From a bacterium (GTDB lineage Bacteria > Auribacterota > Auribacteria > Auribacterales > Auribacteraceae), in contig JAHDNF010000005.1 of the NCBI GenBank assembly GCA_018435605.1, forward strand, positions 1-64,000: a DNA stretch of 64,000 nucleotides, read 5' to 3'. Shown in pieces: positions 7,961 to 17,442 of the stretch. Position 1 is the stretch's first letter, and every line of letters starts with the position of its first letter. The position numbers and the translations under genes are program-made. The notes under the pieces are model-generated. The model worked only from the letters and a program-made list of their open reading frames with translations. It ran no database searches and was not told the origin of the DNA.

Positions 7961-9986
7961 TGTTAAAACTCCTTGTATTTATGTCTAAAATCGGTTCGCC
8001 GTCCATCTGCGCTCCTTTGGGCAGGCCGAAAAACGCTAGTATCGACGTCGCAAGATCGGTAATCGACGGGTTATCCGCAATTACGCGCCGGTTGCAAACC
8101 AGTATACCGGGCACGACGTCGTCGCTGATACAGTGATCGCCGCTCCACGGGCTGGTATTGTCTTCTATTTCCTCCTTCGGGATTTTACCAAGAACCGTAT
8201 CCCACGACGCGCGGTATCCGCGTTCATAGCCGATAATCAGGTCGGGCGCCTGTTCCAGATACCGGCCGCTGTATACCTCTTCACGGAGGTACACCTTGCG
8301 CACCGGTTTTTCTCCGGTTCGCGGGTCTACGTATTCCAGTAGCATGCGCCTTATCCGATCTCGAACTTGCTCGTATTCTTCGGCGAACACCGCGCCTTGC
8401 CGTTCACGCCCGAACAGGTTGATATACAGCGCGTTGATGCCCAGATTATACGCTACGCTGTTATCCCAGTCGACGTTGGCGAAATATTCGTGTTGTCCTT
8501 GCTCGTCCGGTTTTTTCAGTTTGATGTATCCTTTGTTGAGCAAAATGGTATTTACGTTTACTCCGTAGCGCATAGGCGCAAACCCGTGATCGGACATGAT
8601 AATCAGTAGTGTATCGTTGTCCACGTACTCCATAACTGTGCCGATAATTTTGTCAAATCGGGTATAAAAATCTTCGAAAACAGTTCCATATTTTTGGGCA
8701 AGTTCTTCCGTATATAAGGGATGCGCTTTGTCGATTGCCCTGAAAAAGATGTGGCTTAGCTGATCGCTCACGCAGAAATAATGGAACAGCAGGCCGTTAT
8801 TAAATCGTTCGAGCTGGTTGAAGAGCCTTTTTTCTTCTTCGTCAAACACGGCGTTTGTCTGTTTAAGAAATTCGTCGTCCGAGAATACACCGTGTTCGAG
8901 GGCTTTGGTATCGGGCGGCATGTTCTGGGTATAAAAATAACCTACCTGCTTGAACAACTGGTTGGAAAAATCCGCTGGGCAAGATATAGGCAACGCCGGT
9001 TTTTCAGGGTCGACGTTGATAGGCGATACGTATAGTTTAAAATCGGGATAGCATTCTTTTAGATAAAACCTGACTATGCCGGATACGGACTGCACGTATG
9101 GAATCACTGTAAACGATACGGGTACCCATCGGCTCAACCGGCCTGTTTCCAAAATGATACGTTCCGAGCCTATGTCTATTCGGGCTACGTTATTTTGTTC
9201 GTCTGTCCATACCGTAAACGGAATCTTCAACAGGTAACCTGCGGTATCATCGCCGTATTTTTCAGGATTTTTGTATGGATGCGGCGGCCCGTAGAGTACC
9301 GCGTCTACCCGTCCGTCCTCAACATCCACACGGTACACCCTTCCTCCGCCTATGGTATTTTTAAGGCCTGTATCCGAGGAAGAATAAAACGAAAAAGTTC
9401 CCTGCGTGCCCAGCAGATCGGGTGTACCCATTCCGGACAATGCCTTGAGAGATTTCGGTTTGCCCGGACAGGACGGCGGATAATTTGCCGGCATTTGCAT
9501 GATAGTTGCCGGTATTTTGTTATCCGTCAGATAATGCCAAAACGGTGTTCCTCCGCGTAAATTTAGTATCCGGCTGTCAGACAACGGCGCTTGCCATTTA
9601 CCCATCTTAAACTCTGCGTGAGCGCTTTCCGTACTTGCAACAGACATATACGGGACTAATGTGTGCGGGTCGCGGTGTATGAAATCGAAAATGCCGTGTT
9701 TACCGGGGTTCGCGCCTATGGAAAACGACGCCCACGCCACAGGACTCTGGGGCGGAACAGTGGTTGCGAGCTTTTTGAAATCGCCGCCGGATTCGATGAT
9801 TTTCGCAAAATTAGGCATTATTCCCTTTTTTAAATACGCTGACAGCAAATCGGGGTCCATTCCGTCGATACCGATAACAATACATTTTCGCTTTGCGGTT
9901 TGGTTTTGGGCAAAGACCTGTTCCGCGCAGGCATATCTTATCGATAAAAAACATATTAGAATGACAGTAAACCTTAAAAAATTCAT
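7932..9986 (-). CDS. Exported alkaline-phosphatase-superfamily phosphodiesterase (paralog 1)
   Basis: About 684 residues. A signal peptide (1-21) begins at the ATG at 9986 after GGAG; a longer frame upstream lacks a sensible leader. Family motifs are VIGIDGMDPDLLSAYLKKG near the start (metal Asp), PPQSPVAWASFSIGANPGKH (Ser likely as nucleophile), IIMSDHGFAPM (metal Asp-His) and WSGDHCISDDVVPG (metal Asp-His). This is the type I phosphodiesterase/nucleotide pyrophosphatase fold. Substrate is unknown; phosphonates, nucleotides or lipid-linked phosphates are all possible. The gene follows its paralog by ten bases. Confidence 0.88.
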   Translation of the reverse strand: MNFLRFTVILICFLSIRYACAEQVFAQNQTAKRKCIVIGIDGMDPDLLSAYLKKGIMPNFAKIIESGGDFKKLATTVPPQSPVAWASFSIGANPGKHGIFDFIHRDPHTLVPYMSVASTESAHAEFKMGKWQAPLSDSRILNLRGGTPFWHYLTDNKIPATIMQMPANYPPSCPGKPKSLKALSGMGTPDLLGTQGTFSFYSSSDTGLKNTIGGGRVYRVDVEDGRVDAVLYGPPHPYKNPEKYGDDTAGYLLKIPFTVWTDEQNNVARIDIGSERIILETGRLSRWVPVSFTVIPYVQSVSGIVRFYLKECYPDFKLYVSPINVDPEKPALPISCPADFSNQLFKQVGYFYTQNMPPDTKALEHGVFSDDEFLKQTNAVFDEEEKRLFNQLERFNNGLLFHYFCVSDQLSHIFFRAIDKAHPLYTEELAQKYGTVFEDFYTRFDKIIGTVMEYVDNDTLLIIMSDHGFAPMRYGVNVNTILLNKGYIKLKKPDEQGQHEYFANVDWDNSVAYNLGINALYINLFGRERQGAVFAEEYEQVRDRIRRMLLEYVDPRTGEKPVRKVYLREEVYSGRYLEQAPDLIIGYERGYRASWDTVLGKIPKEEIEDNTSPWSGDHCISDDVVPGILVCNRRVIADNPSITDLATSILAFFGLPKGAQMDGEPILDINTRSFNNVQTESKTE

Positions 9987-9996
9987 AACTGCTCCG

Positions 9997-12078
9997 TTAA
10001 AGCAAAGGTTCGCCTTCCATGTAAGATGGTATCGGCACGTCAAATAGATCCAGTACCGTAGGAGCGATATCGTACATGGCTGGTTTTTCTTTTTTTATTT
10101 TCCGATTGCATAAGAAAACCCCGTCGACTATATTCGCGTCGACACAATGGTCTCCGCTCCACGCCTTGAGGTTATCTTCGAATACCGGTTCTTTGAGTTT
10201 TCCTGTTACAGATTCCCACGATACGCGGTACCCGTCGGCATATCCGACAATCAAATCCGGCGCGTCGTGTTTATATAATCCTTTGTACAGACGGTCTGTA
10301 TCGTATACGGCGTTTATGGCCGCTGAACCGTTTTCAGGGTCTTTAAGGCATAAAAGTCCCTCGATTATGGCCTGTTTTATGCGCGGAACTTCGTCCGATG
10401 AAACTATGCCGGCAGATTCTCTGCCTTGCCGGTTAATGTAAATGCCAGCCAGCCCCAGCGCAAACGCTTTGGTTTTACTCCAATCCACGTCCTGAAAATA
10501 GTCGGAACCTGAGACGCCGTGTTTGAGCGTAAGAAACCCGTTGTCGTGAAGCCATGTATTTATATTGACGCATCGGCGGAACGATTTAAACCCGTGGTCG
10601 CTCATCACTATTAATACGTCGTTGCTACGCAGTCGTTGACGGATTTTGCCGAGTAAACCGTCCATTTTCCGGTACATATCCGGTATTGCTCCGGCAAATT
10701 TGTCTTTATCCGGCGACGGTGAGGGATGAACGGGGTCTATATATCTCCAGAACATGTGCTGAATCCGGTCGCTGGCGTCGAATACGCAGGCGCACATACC
10801 TTCTTTTGTTTTATCCATGGCGTCGAAAAACATTTTCTCGCGTTCCTCGTGATACAGATACGTCTGGGTCAAAAACGTTTCTTCGTCCAGCACGTGTTCG
10901 TTGAGCGCCCATGTATCTTCCAACATACCCAGAGTACCGTACGCGCCGAGCTGTTTTGCGAGGTAAACGCAGTAACTTTTCGGATGAGAAACCGGCATAG
11001 CCGGCGATTCGGGATCTATGTTTACAGCCGAAACATACAGTTTGAAATGCGGTTCGGTCTGCCTGAGGCAAAACCGGCATATACCTGATATGCGAATGCC
11101 GAATCCGGCGCGGAACGACAAGCGAATCCAGTCGGTATAAGTATCTTTCTTTAAAAAATATTTTTTGCCTTGTACAGCCAAAACCGCTTGCGAACCGTCT
11201 GTATTCGATATCATTACGATAAACGGAACGCAAATAGGACGGCGGTCGGCAAAAAACGGGTTGGCCGGCCCTTGTACTTCGGACTCGATCTTATTACCTT
11301 TTTTCGTTACCCGTATGAGCCTGCCTCCGGCGGGTAGCCCGCTTTTATCTGTTTGCGTGGTATAGAACGAAAAAGTCCCCTGAGAACCGTGAAGGTCAGG
11401 GGTACACATGGCAGACAAACCGGCTCCGTTGAATTTTTCAATGGGAAACGATATCGGCACTCGCAAAACATGCGAAAAAATACCCGCGCTACCCAGCACT
11501 TTCCAAAACGGCTGGGATTTACGCAACAGCGATAAAACCGGTTTGCCAAGCGGTAATGAAAATCCGCCTATTTTCAAAGCGCGTTTTGATTGTTTGACCG
11601 AGGAGGACGACAGCACAGGCACATAATGGCGTTTGTCGCGGGATAAAAAATCGTAAATGTTATGGCCGCCGGGGTTGACGCCGGTTTGAAACGACGACCA
11701 CGCCACCGGAGATATTGGCGGATTGGTTGTTTGCAAATTTTTAAACGAGCCTTGTTGCGCAAGAGCGCTAAAATTGGGTAGCATTCCTTTTCGCATATAG
11801 TCGCCGAGCAATACAGGGTCGAGTCCGTCGAGTCCGACTATGAAAACCCGCGAGGTTTTTGCGTTTTTGCTCAGCTTTTTTCCGAAAAATTTTCTATACA
11901 AGATTCGTAGCGGCCATAACCCGGCGGTGATCAAAGCCATAAAAAAAGCTATCAGAAAAACGAAAGCAGACCCCAGAAACGCAAAACCTGCGCCCGGGCC
12001 TATATACGCTGACACGGAAAAAGGCGTACAGAAAATCACATAGATAACGATTATGATTTGGATTTTTTTTGATCTCAT
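9997..12078 (-). CDS. Membrane-anchored alkaline-phosphatase-superfamily phosphodiesterase (paralog 2)
   Basis: 693 residues. It has an N-terminal hydrophobic leader, then a Gly-rich YIGPGAGFAFLG segment and a second membrane stretch (about 30-55), so it is probably tethered to the inner membrane facing the periplasm. The same catalytic set as the downstream paralog is present: FIVGLDGLDPVLLGDYM, NPPISPVAWSSFQTGVNPGG, IVMSDHGFKSF and WSGDHCVDANIVDG. The two proteins align end to end, which indicates a tandem duplication followed by divergence of the N-terminus. Substrate unknown. Confidence 0.88.
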   Translation of the reverse strand: MRSKKIQIIIVIYVIFCTPFSVSAYIGPGAGFAFLGSAFVFLIAFFMALITAGLWPLRILYRKFFGKKLSKNAKTSRVFIVGLDGLDPVLLGDYMRKGMLPNFSALAQQGSFKNLQTTNPPISPVAWSSFQTGVNPGGHNIYDFLSRDKRHYVPVLSSSSVKQSKRALKIGGFSLPLGKPVLSLLRKSQPFWKVLGSAGIFSHVLRVPISFPIEKFNGAGLSAMCTPDLHGSQGTFSFYTTQTDKSGLPAGGRLIRVTKKGNKIESEVQGPANPFFADRRPICVPFIVMISNTDGSQAVLAVQGKKYFLKKDTYTDWIRLSFRAGFGIRISGICRFCLRQTEPHFKLYVSAVNIDPESPAMPVSHPKSYCVYLAKQLGAYGTLGMLEDTWALNEHVLDEETFLTQTYLYHEEREKMFFDAMDKTKEGMCACVFDASDRIQHMFWRYIDPVHPSPSPDKDKFAGAIPDMYRKMDGLLGKIRQRLRSNDVLIVMSDHGFKSFRRCVNINTWLHDNGFLTLKHGVSGSDYFQDVDWSKTKAFALGLAGIYINRQGRESAGIVSSDEVPRIKQAIIEGLLCLKDPENGSAAINAVYDTDRLYKGLYKHDAPDLIVGYADGYRVSWESVTGKLKEPVFEDNLKAWSGDHCVDANIVDGVFLCNRKIKKEKPAMYDIAPTVLDLFDVPIPSYMEGEPLL

Positions 12079-12210
12079 GTTTTTTAATCTTTCCGCAAGA
12101 TACTATATCATATTTTCGGGCGGTTCCAAACAAAACGCCGTTTTATTTATAAAACGATCATGCAAATAAAAGATTTTTCATTTTAATTTCCTATTTTTTT
12201 ACTTCTATAG

Positions 12211-12216
12211 TATAAT
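12211..12216 (+). promoter_or_regulatory. Possible -10 element upstream of typA
   Basis: A perfect TATAAT about 80 bases before the typA start, in the 215-base divergent gap. No convincing -35 is seen at the right distance, so this is tentative. Confidence 0.3.
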
Positions 12217-12293
12217 ATTTGCTTGCCTGTTCGGAATACTGATTTCTCAGTTTCGAGCCTGCTCAACTTTATACTTAATATTAACAAGGATTC

Positions 12294-14132
12294 ATGAACC
12301 CTATGCCAAACCAGACACGAAGAAAAGATGTACGCAACGTAGCCATAATCGCCCACGTTGACCACGGAAAAACAACTATCGTAGACGCACTGCTAAAATA
12401 CACCGGAGCACACGCCTTCAAAGAAGGCGAAGTTACCATCATGGACTCAAACCCTCTTGAAAGAGAACGGGGCATTACTATTTTGTCAAAAAATGCGTCC
12501 ATGGAATACAAAGGCGTTCAGATAAATATCGTGGATACACCCGGCCACGCCGATTTCGGCAGTGAGGTTGAACGAATCCTGAAAATGGTTGACGGAGTGC
12601 TTCTGCTGGTCGACGCTGTGGAAGGGCCTATGCCGCAGACAAAATTTGTCTTGAAAAAGTCGCTGGAACTGCATCTCAAGCCGATTCTTGTAATTAACAA
12701 AATAGACCGTCCCAACGCCCGTCCGCACGAAATAGCGGATATGACCTTCGACCTGTTTTGCGAACTCAACGCCTCAGACGAACAATTGGATTTTCCTATC
12801 ATTTACGCTTCCGGTAAAAACGGCTACGCTATAATAGACCTCGAAGACGAACGGGAAAATATGAGACCTATGTTGGAAACCATTCTCCATAGAGTACTTC
12901 CGCCAATAGCCGACGAGTCTCTGCCGTTTCAGATGCTCGTTACAATGCTGGATAACGATTCATACGTCGGGCGCATCGCCATAGGCCGGATTTTTCACGG
13001 GTCTATCCGCTCCGCGCAACCGGTCGCGCTGGTAAAGCGGAACGGAACCATCCACAGAAGCAAAGTAACCAAAATAATGAAATACAGGGGGTTGGCGCGC
13101 ATAGAAGTAGACGAAGCAACCGCCGGAGATATCGTATCCATAGCCGGAATCGATAACGTGGAAGTCGGCGAAACGCTTGCGTGCATAAACAATCCAAAAG
13201 GATTGCCCGCAATAAAAATAGACGAACCGACCATATCCATGAACATATCTCACAACACAAGCCCCTTTGCCGGCAAAGACGGCGGGCGGTTTTTGACATC
13301 GCGCCACATCCGTGAACGTCTGGAACACGAAGCAATGATAAATGTCGGCATCAGGGTGGAAGAAGTCGACGGCGGGGAACGGTTCAAGGTATCCGGCAGA
13401 GGCGAACTGCATCTTGCGATTCTCATAGAAACCATGCGCAGGGAAGGTTATGAAATGGAAGTATCCCGCCCGCAGGTAATTCTTAAAAAAATGGGGTCGC
13501 AGGTTCTAGAACCGGTGGAAGAAGTGGTCATAGAGGTAGACCCTGATTTTCAAGGACCTGTAATGCAGGCTTTGGGTATGCGTAAAGCGGATATGCGGTC
13601 ATTGGCTATAACATCCACAGGCGCATGCAGAATGGAATTTCAAATCGCCTCGCGCGCGCTTATCGGGTTTCGCAACGATTTTCTTATGATGACGCGCGGC
13701 AACGGCATCATGTACCAGAATTTTCTCGAATACCAGACGTACAAAGGCGATATGCCCACCCGCCAAACCGGCGTGATGATATCTCAGGACTGCGGTAACG
13801 CGGTAGCTTACGCGCTTTTTAACCTTCAGGCGCGCGGCTGTATTTTTATCAAACCCGGCGACATGGTATACGAAGGAATGATTATAGGCGAACACAATAA
13901 AGGCGGCGATCTGGTGGTAAACGCCCTCAAGGAAAAAAAACTTACCAACATGCGAGCGGCAGGCTCGGACGAAGCTATACAACTTATACCGCCCAAACAG
14001 GTTACTCTGCAATTCGCTCTGGAGTTTATCGCCGATGACGAGCTTGTGGAGGTGTCGCCAAAACATATCCGGTTGCGCAAAATGATGCTCAGGGAAGAAG
14101 ACCGCAAACGGCAAGTGCGGGCAAAGAAATAA
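12294..14132 (+). CDS. typA: Translational GTPase TypA/BipA
   Basis: 612 residues, the normal length. G1 AHVDHGKTTIVDALL (20-34), switch region with RERGITI, G3 DTPGHADFGSEVERIL, G4 NKIDR. EF-G-like domains follow, with TypA-specific C-terminal features such as GYEMEVSRPQVI and GNGIMYQNFLEYQTYKGDM. It binds the 70S ribosome and is involved in stress adaptation and ribosome assembly in known bacteria. AAGGA precedes the ATG; a second ATG three codons later (Met4) is also possible. Confidence 0.97.
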   Translation: MNPMPNQTRRKDVRNVAIIAHVDHGKTTIVDALLKYTGAHAFKEGEVTIMDSNPLERERGITILSKNASMEYKGVQINIVDTPGHADFGSEVERILKMVDGVLLLVDAVEGPMPQTKFVLKKSLELHLKPILVINKIDRPNARPHEIADMTFDLFCELNASDEQLDFPIIYASGKNGYAIIDLEDERENMRPMLETILHRVLPPIADESLPFQMLVTMLDNDSYVGRIAIGRIFHGSIRSAQPVALVKRNGTIHRSKVTKIMKYRGLARIEVDEATAGDIVSIAGIDNVEVGETLACINNPKGLPAIKIDEPTISMNISHNTSPFAGKDGGRFLTSRHIRERLEHEAMINVGIRVEEVDGGERFKVSGRGELHLAILIETMRREGYEMEVSRPQVILKKMGSQVLEPVEEVVIEVDPDFQGPVMQALGMRKADMRSLAITSTGACRMEFQIASRALIGFRNDFLMMTRGNGIMYQNFLEYQTYKGDMPTRQTGVMISQDCGNAVAYALFNLQARGCIFIKPGDMVYEGMIIGEHNKGGDLVVNALKEKKLTNMRAAGSDEAIQLIPPKQVTLQFALEFIADDELVEVSPKHIRLRKMMLREEDRKRQVRAKK

Positions 14133-14175
14133 TTTTCAGACCGCAAGCGGCATCGCTAAACGGCAGGCGGATGTT

Positions 14176-15681
14176 TTATTTCAAAAATTGCTGACGGGTA
14201 TAACTTCGCACATACATGATATTTTTACGCCGGCGCCAAAGTTCGTAATCATTATAACCCTGATCGCGAAACTTCTCGATTAATCGTTGCGACTGTTTTG
14301 CCTGATCCCGCGCTTTTGAAAAAAAAGCCTGCTCATCGCCGATAGACGGGAACCACGTAGCAAAACATAATGCCACAGCAACCGCAATCTTCTTTATGTC
14401 CGGCTGAAAAGTTTTCGTGCGGATAGATTGGATAAATCCGGTAACGCCGATCAATAAAAATATTGCCAGCGGTAGCCGGTATCTGCCTACGACAAAACCT
14501 ATAATCGTCCCTGTAGCAAACACCGCCATAAAAACCAAAAGCCAAGGTTTAAACCTGATTCGAGTTCCCATGAAACCGAGCGCCGCGAGTATTGTCAAAA
14601 CTCCCATATTATAAGGCACGTTGAACAGTCCGAATAACGGGTAGTCAAGTTTGAACTGCTCGAAAAAATAATTGCTCGGTATTTCTTTATAATGAATCAG
14701 AAGAAGCAATTTTTTCAGGTATAGGCGCAGAGCGCTCCAAGGATGGCCGGTTATATAGTTCCACGCCTGTTTTTTCCAGTATGCATTTGTTTGACGGGCA
14801 TTCAATTTTTCGCCGGTTTGCCTATGGGCGATTTTTCGGGCATCGAAAAAATGGCCGAACGAAGAAGAACGGACGTTGTTCACATGAATATATACGCCTG
14901 TGGCGTCTTTATTATTGCCTATATACGAGTGTATTCCCGAAATAGGCGTCAACAAAACAAACTCTTTGCAAACCAGATAATTTCGCAGGGTAAACGGCAA
15001 AATGCATACCGACACACACGCCAGAAACAATACCGCTACGCGCCATGACGATACTATACATATACACACTATGACCACCGGCACGAGTAGAGCAACAGTT
15101 CCGCGCAGATGAATCATACACCCTGTCAATAAACCGATCAAAATACACAAAACCGTTTTTTTAGATTCCACAAACCGAAGCAGATAAAACATAGCTATAA
15201 CCATAAGAGATACGGTGACAATATCTTTAATTGGAATAACACTATAAAAAATAAACGGCGGATACAGACCGTACAGGAACATACCCAGCCGTCCAGCCCG
15301 TTCATCGACAAGAATCTCTACAATTTTTTTAAAATAGCGGATGGATACGAAAAACAAAACGCACTGCAAGACAATCAGCGTTCTAACCAGCATTACGCTG
15401 TTCGGCGTTACAAGTTTTAGCAGGTAATTGAAGTATGCGTATAACGGCGAAAAGAAATATACCGGAAACTCTTTTAGCATAAGCCCTTTTTCGCGGATTA
15501 TATCGGCGATCAGGGAAAACATGTGCGGGTCGCTACTTTCCGGCGGTATGAGTATGTTTGGTATTTTTGTTATGGCAAACGCGCAATATGTGATGTAAAC
15601 GCATGCCAGTAATATCATGTCGAGCACTGACTGCGGACTGCGTCTGTAGATTCGTATAACCGTATTCGCGAGGGAATACAT
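14176..15681 (-). CDS. GT-C-like polytopic membrane glycosyltransferase
   Basis: 501 residues with about ten to twelve predicted transmembrane helices. An acidic motif (SSDPHMF, about residue 50) sits in the first external loop, as in dolichyl-phosphate-mannose-protein-mannosyltransferase-like (GT39/GT83) enzymes. The loop after helix ten carries GRYRLPLAIFLL, a pattern often seen in these proteins. A soluble tail of about 55 residues, rich in Arg, Lys and Gln, ends the protein. It probably transfers a sugar from a polyprenyl-phosphate donor to an envelope acceptor. Its stop faces the typA stop 40 bases away. Confidence 0.75.
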   Translation of the reverse strand: MYSLANTVIRIYRRSPQSVLDMILLACVYITYCAFAITKIPNILIPPESSDPHMFSLIADIIREKGLMLKEFPVYFFSPLYAYFNYLLKLVTPNSVMLVRTLIVLQCVLFFVSIRYFKKIVEILVDERAGRLGMFLYGLYPPFIFYSVIPIKDIVTVSLMVIAMFYLLRFVESKKTVLCILIGLLTGCMIHLRGTVALLVPVVIVCICIVSSWRVAVLFLACVSVCILPFTLRNYLVCKEFVLLTPISGIHSYIGNNKDATGVYIHVNNVRSSSFGHFFDARKIAHRQTGEKLNARQTNAYWKKQAWNYITGHPWSALRLYLKKLLLLIHYKEIPSNYFFEQFKLDYPLFGLFNVPYNMGVLTILAALGFMGTRIRFKPWLLVFMAVFATGTIIGFVVGRYRLPLAIFLLIGVTGFIQSIRTKTFQPDIKKIAVAVALCFATWFPSIGDEQAFFSKARDQAKQSQRLIEKFRDQGYNDYELWRRRKNIMYVRSYTRQQFLK

Positions 15682-15741
15682 CTTTTCAATCTCCCTTCAC
15701 GCTGGGAAAATTATCGTTGCGATAGTAGAACAACCGCAACC

Positions 15742-15779
15742 TGAAAAAAAAGCAACGAACCTTTCGATCCGTTGCTTTT
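15742..15779 (-). terminator. Rho-independent terminator of the MerR-type gene
   Basis: Arms AAAAGCAACG (15747-15756) and CGTTGCTTTT (15770-15779) form a 10-bp stem with a 13-base loop. Reading leftwards it is followed by a run of T (the A tract at 15744-15750). It lies 27 bases past the stop of the gene at 15806. Confidence 0.85.
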
Positions 15780-15805
15780 CATAATATTATAGGAAACATA
15801 TCCGA

Positions 15806-16330
15806 TCAGCCGGCATTTAGGCTGGATACGTGTGCCAGTTTACACTTTTCAGCTTCTTTTTTCCGTTTGTAAAGCTGAAGGGCTTTTATCTTTTCTTTAA
15901 GATCAAACGCGACATCGCTAATATCGATCAGCATATACTGACCGCCCCGTTTCAGGTACTCGACTACCTCATGATCGTTGAAACAGATATAAAATGCCTG
16001 CGTTCCGTCAGTCAATATACGCACGTTGTGACGTCCGTCAAGAGCGGCGTGGAAAGGTTTTTCCAGATCGTGGTTCTCGCGCAGGTACTCTATGACTTTA
16101 CGTATTTTATTGAAAGACATACCTTTGTCCTTCAGTTCCGCTACAGCCTGCAATACGAGAACATCCAGCACAGAATATTTTCTGCGTACCCATTTAATAT
16201 TGCTGTCCGAACGGGCTACACTTGGAGAAAACAACCCTTCAAGATCATAATACACAAGGTTGTGCCGTTTAATACCGGTCAACTTTTCTACATCCGATAC
16301 GGAATAGTGTTGTTTATCGACTAAAAACAA
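15806..16330 (-). CDS. MerR-family transcriptional regulator
   Basis: 174 residues. The N-terminal winged helix-turn-helix reads YSVSDVEKLTGIKRHNLVYY (residues 9-28), followed by RRKYSVLDVLVLQAVAELKDKG and MSFNKIRKVIEYLREN, as in MerR proteins. The remaining 90 residues form an effector part that contains one isolated Cys in FYICFNDHEVV and no metal-binding cluster; a Lys-rich helix closes it. No ATG is available, so the start is TTG at 16330, preceded by GAGGAG. The gene is monocistronic with its own terminator. Its target may be itself or the secreted-protein operon that starts divergently at 16751. Confidence 0.85.
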   Translation of the reverse strand: MFLVDKQHYSVSDVEKLTGIKRHNLVYYDLEGLFSPSVARSDSNIKWVRRKYSVLDVLVLQAVAELKDKGMSFNKIRKVIEYLRENHDLEKPFHAALDGRHNVRILTDGTQAFYICFNDHEVVEYLKRGGQYMLIDISDVAFDLKEKIKALQLYKRKKEAEKCKLAHVSSLNAG

Positions 16331-16750
16331 GGTTCCGTTCTCCTCTAATTATTTTTATCTCTTTGGAGTAGTTTTCTCTCTTATATATATACCATTGATA
16401 ATGCGTTACGGTAAGAAGCCGAAAATACTGCTTTGCGTTTAGCGTAGACTACAGACTAATCCAGCAGATGGATAAAGTCAATAGTAAATTTTTATTAAAA
16501 AATTATTGTTTTTCTGACTGTATTGTCATATAATTGTATATATGTAACTGAATTTTATTTGCAGAATTATTTTTTACGATCGGGCACAGCCTTTAAGTCT
16601 TGACGCAAAATGGTTTTTGGTTATACAGGCCGTCCATCGCATTTTTAGTGAAACATTTTCTTGCTTTACTTGTCTTTTCATACATATCAATGAGAAAACT
16701 TATTTTTGGTATCTATATAACGCATAAACATCTATGCCAAGGAGGCAACC
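16331..16750. other. 420-bp AT-rich divergent intergenic region
   Basis: It separates the MerR-type gene from the three secreted paralogs and must hold both promoters. No open frame of note. A strong AAGGAGG at 16739-16745 serves the GTG start at 16751. No clear palindromic MerR operator with a long (19-20 bp) spacer could be picked out by eye. Confidence 0.6.
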
Positions 16751-17416
16751 GTGAAAAAATCAACAAAATACATGAACATTTCTTTGGGCGCACTGCTGTT
16801 AGTTGCTGGCACGGTTTTTGCCGAACCGAAGAATATTCCTGTTTCGCTTACCATGGAAGGCGGAACGCAATCCACAACATTCGAGGTTTATCCTGACGAA
16901 ACATCCACAACTGCCCTTACCTCCTTGGTTCTATCCGACGGCGGATACAACATAAACTCCAATGTAAAATATATTGCCGGAAAAATCTATTTAGACGTAA
17001 CTCCAGACAATACCGACAGCAAATGGTATCTGGTTATTCTTACCGCTAATTACGATTATTGTGGGGAAGAGTGTAATCATCTCTATGCTACGGATGGGTC
17101 AGGCGCCTCACTGCAATGGAAATACCGCACTCAACTGCGCCACGGCTACGAAGAAGCTCCTGTGGGAAGTGTTATTCCTGAAAACGAATGGACATCTTCC
17201 GATGATGACTTAAAATATTTGTATATGTGGAATATGCCTCCGGAATTGCCTGCATACAGTTATGAATGGGCTTCAATCGTAAATTATACTCACAGCGGCC
17301 AAGTAGTTTTGCCCGGAACCCGTTTGCAGGTTGTTTTCGGGGTTGATTTGGGCAGTTCTTTCAGGGCGGCGACATATACCGGTAATCTAGCTTTTGAAGT
17401 ATACTATAAAGAATAA
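16751..17416 (+). CDS. Secreted beta-rich protein, paralog 1 of 3
   Basis: 221 residues, GTG start with AAGGAGG. A signal peptide ends near TVFAEP (about 25). The mature part begins IPVSLTM and looks all-beta. Shared marks with the next two genes are TTFEVYPDE, SLVLSDGGYNI, VKYIAGKIYLDVTP, a central LQWKYR, VGSVIPENEW and the ending VFGVDLGSSFRAATYTGNLA before a Tyr-Tyr. The final beta strand ending in x-Tyr-Tyr recalls pilus or spore-coat-U-like subunits, but I cannot confirm that family. A pair of Cys occurs in this copy (CGEEC). Confidence 0.75.
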   Translation: MKKSTKYMNISLGALLLVAGTVFAEPKNIPVSLTMEGGTQSTTFEVYPDETSTTALTSLVLSDGGYNINSNVKYIAGKIYLDVTPDNTDSKWYLVILTANYDYCGEECNHLYATDGSGASLQWKYRTQLRHGYEEAPVGSVIPENEWTSSDDDLKYLYMWNMPPELPAYSYEWASIVNYTHSGQVVLPGTRLQVVFGVDLGSSFRAATYTGNLAFEVYYKE

Positions 17417-17442
17417 CTTTAAAAAAACAGGAGGACACTACC

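Noticed and set aside
16580-16660. Possible c-di-GMP (GEMM-I) riboswitch upstream of the secreted paralogs
   Set aside because: GGGCACAGCC and TGACGCAAAA recall the conserved bases, but the GNRA loop, receptor and closing helices do not pair properly.
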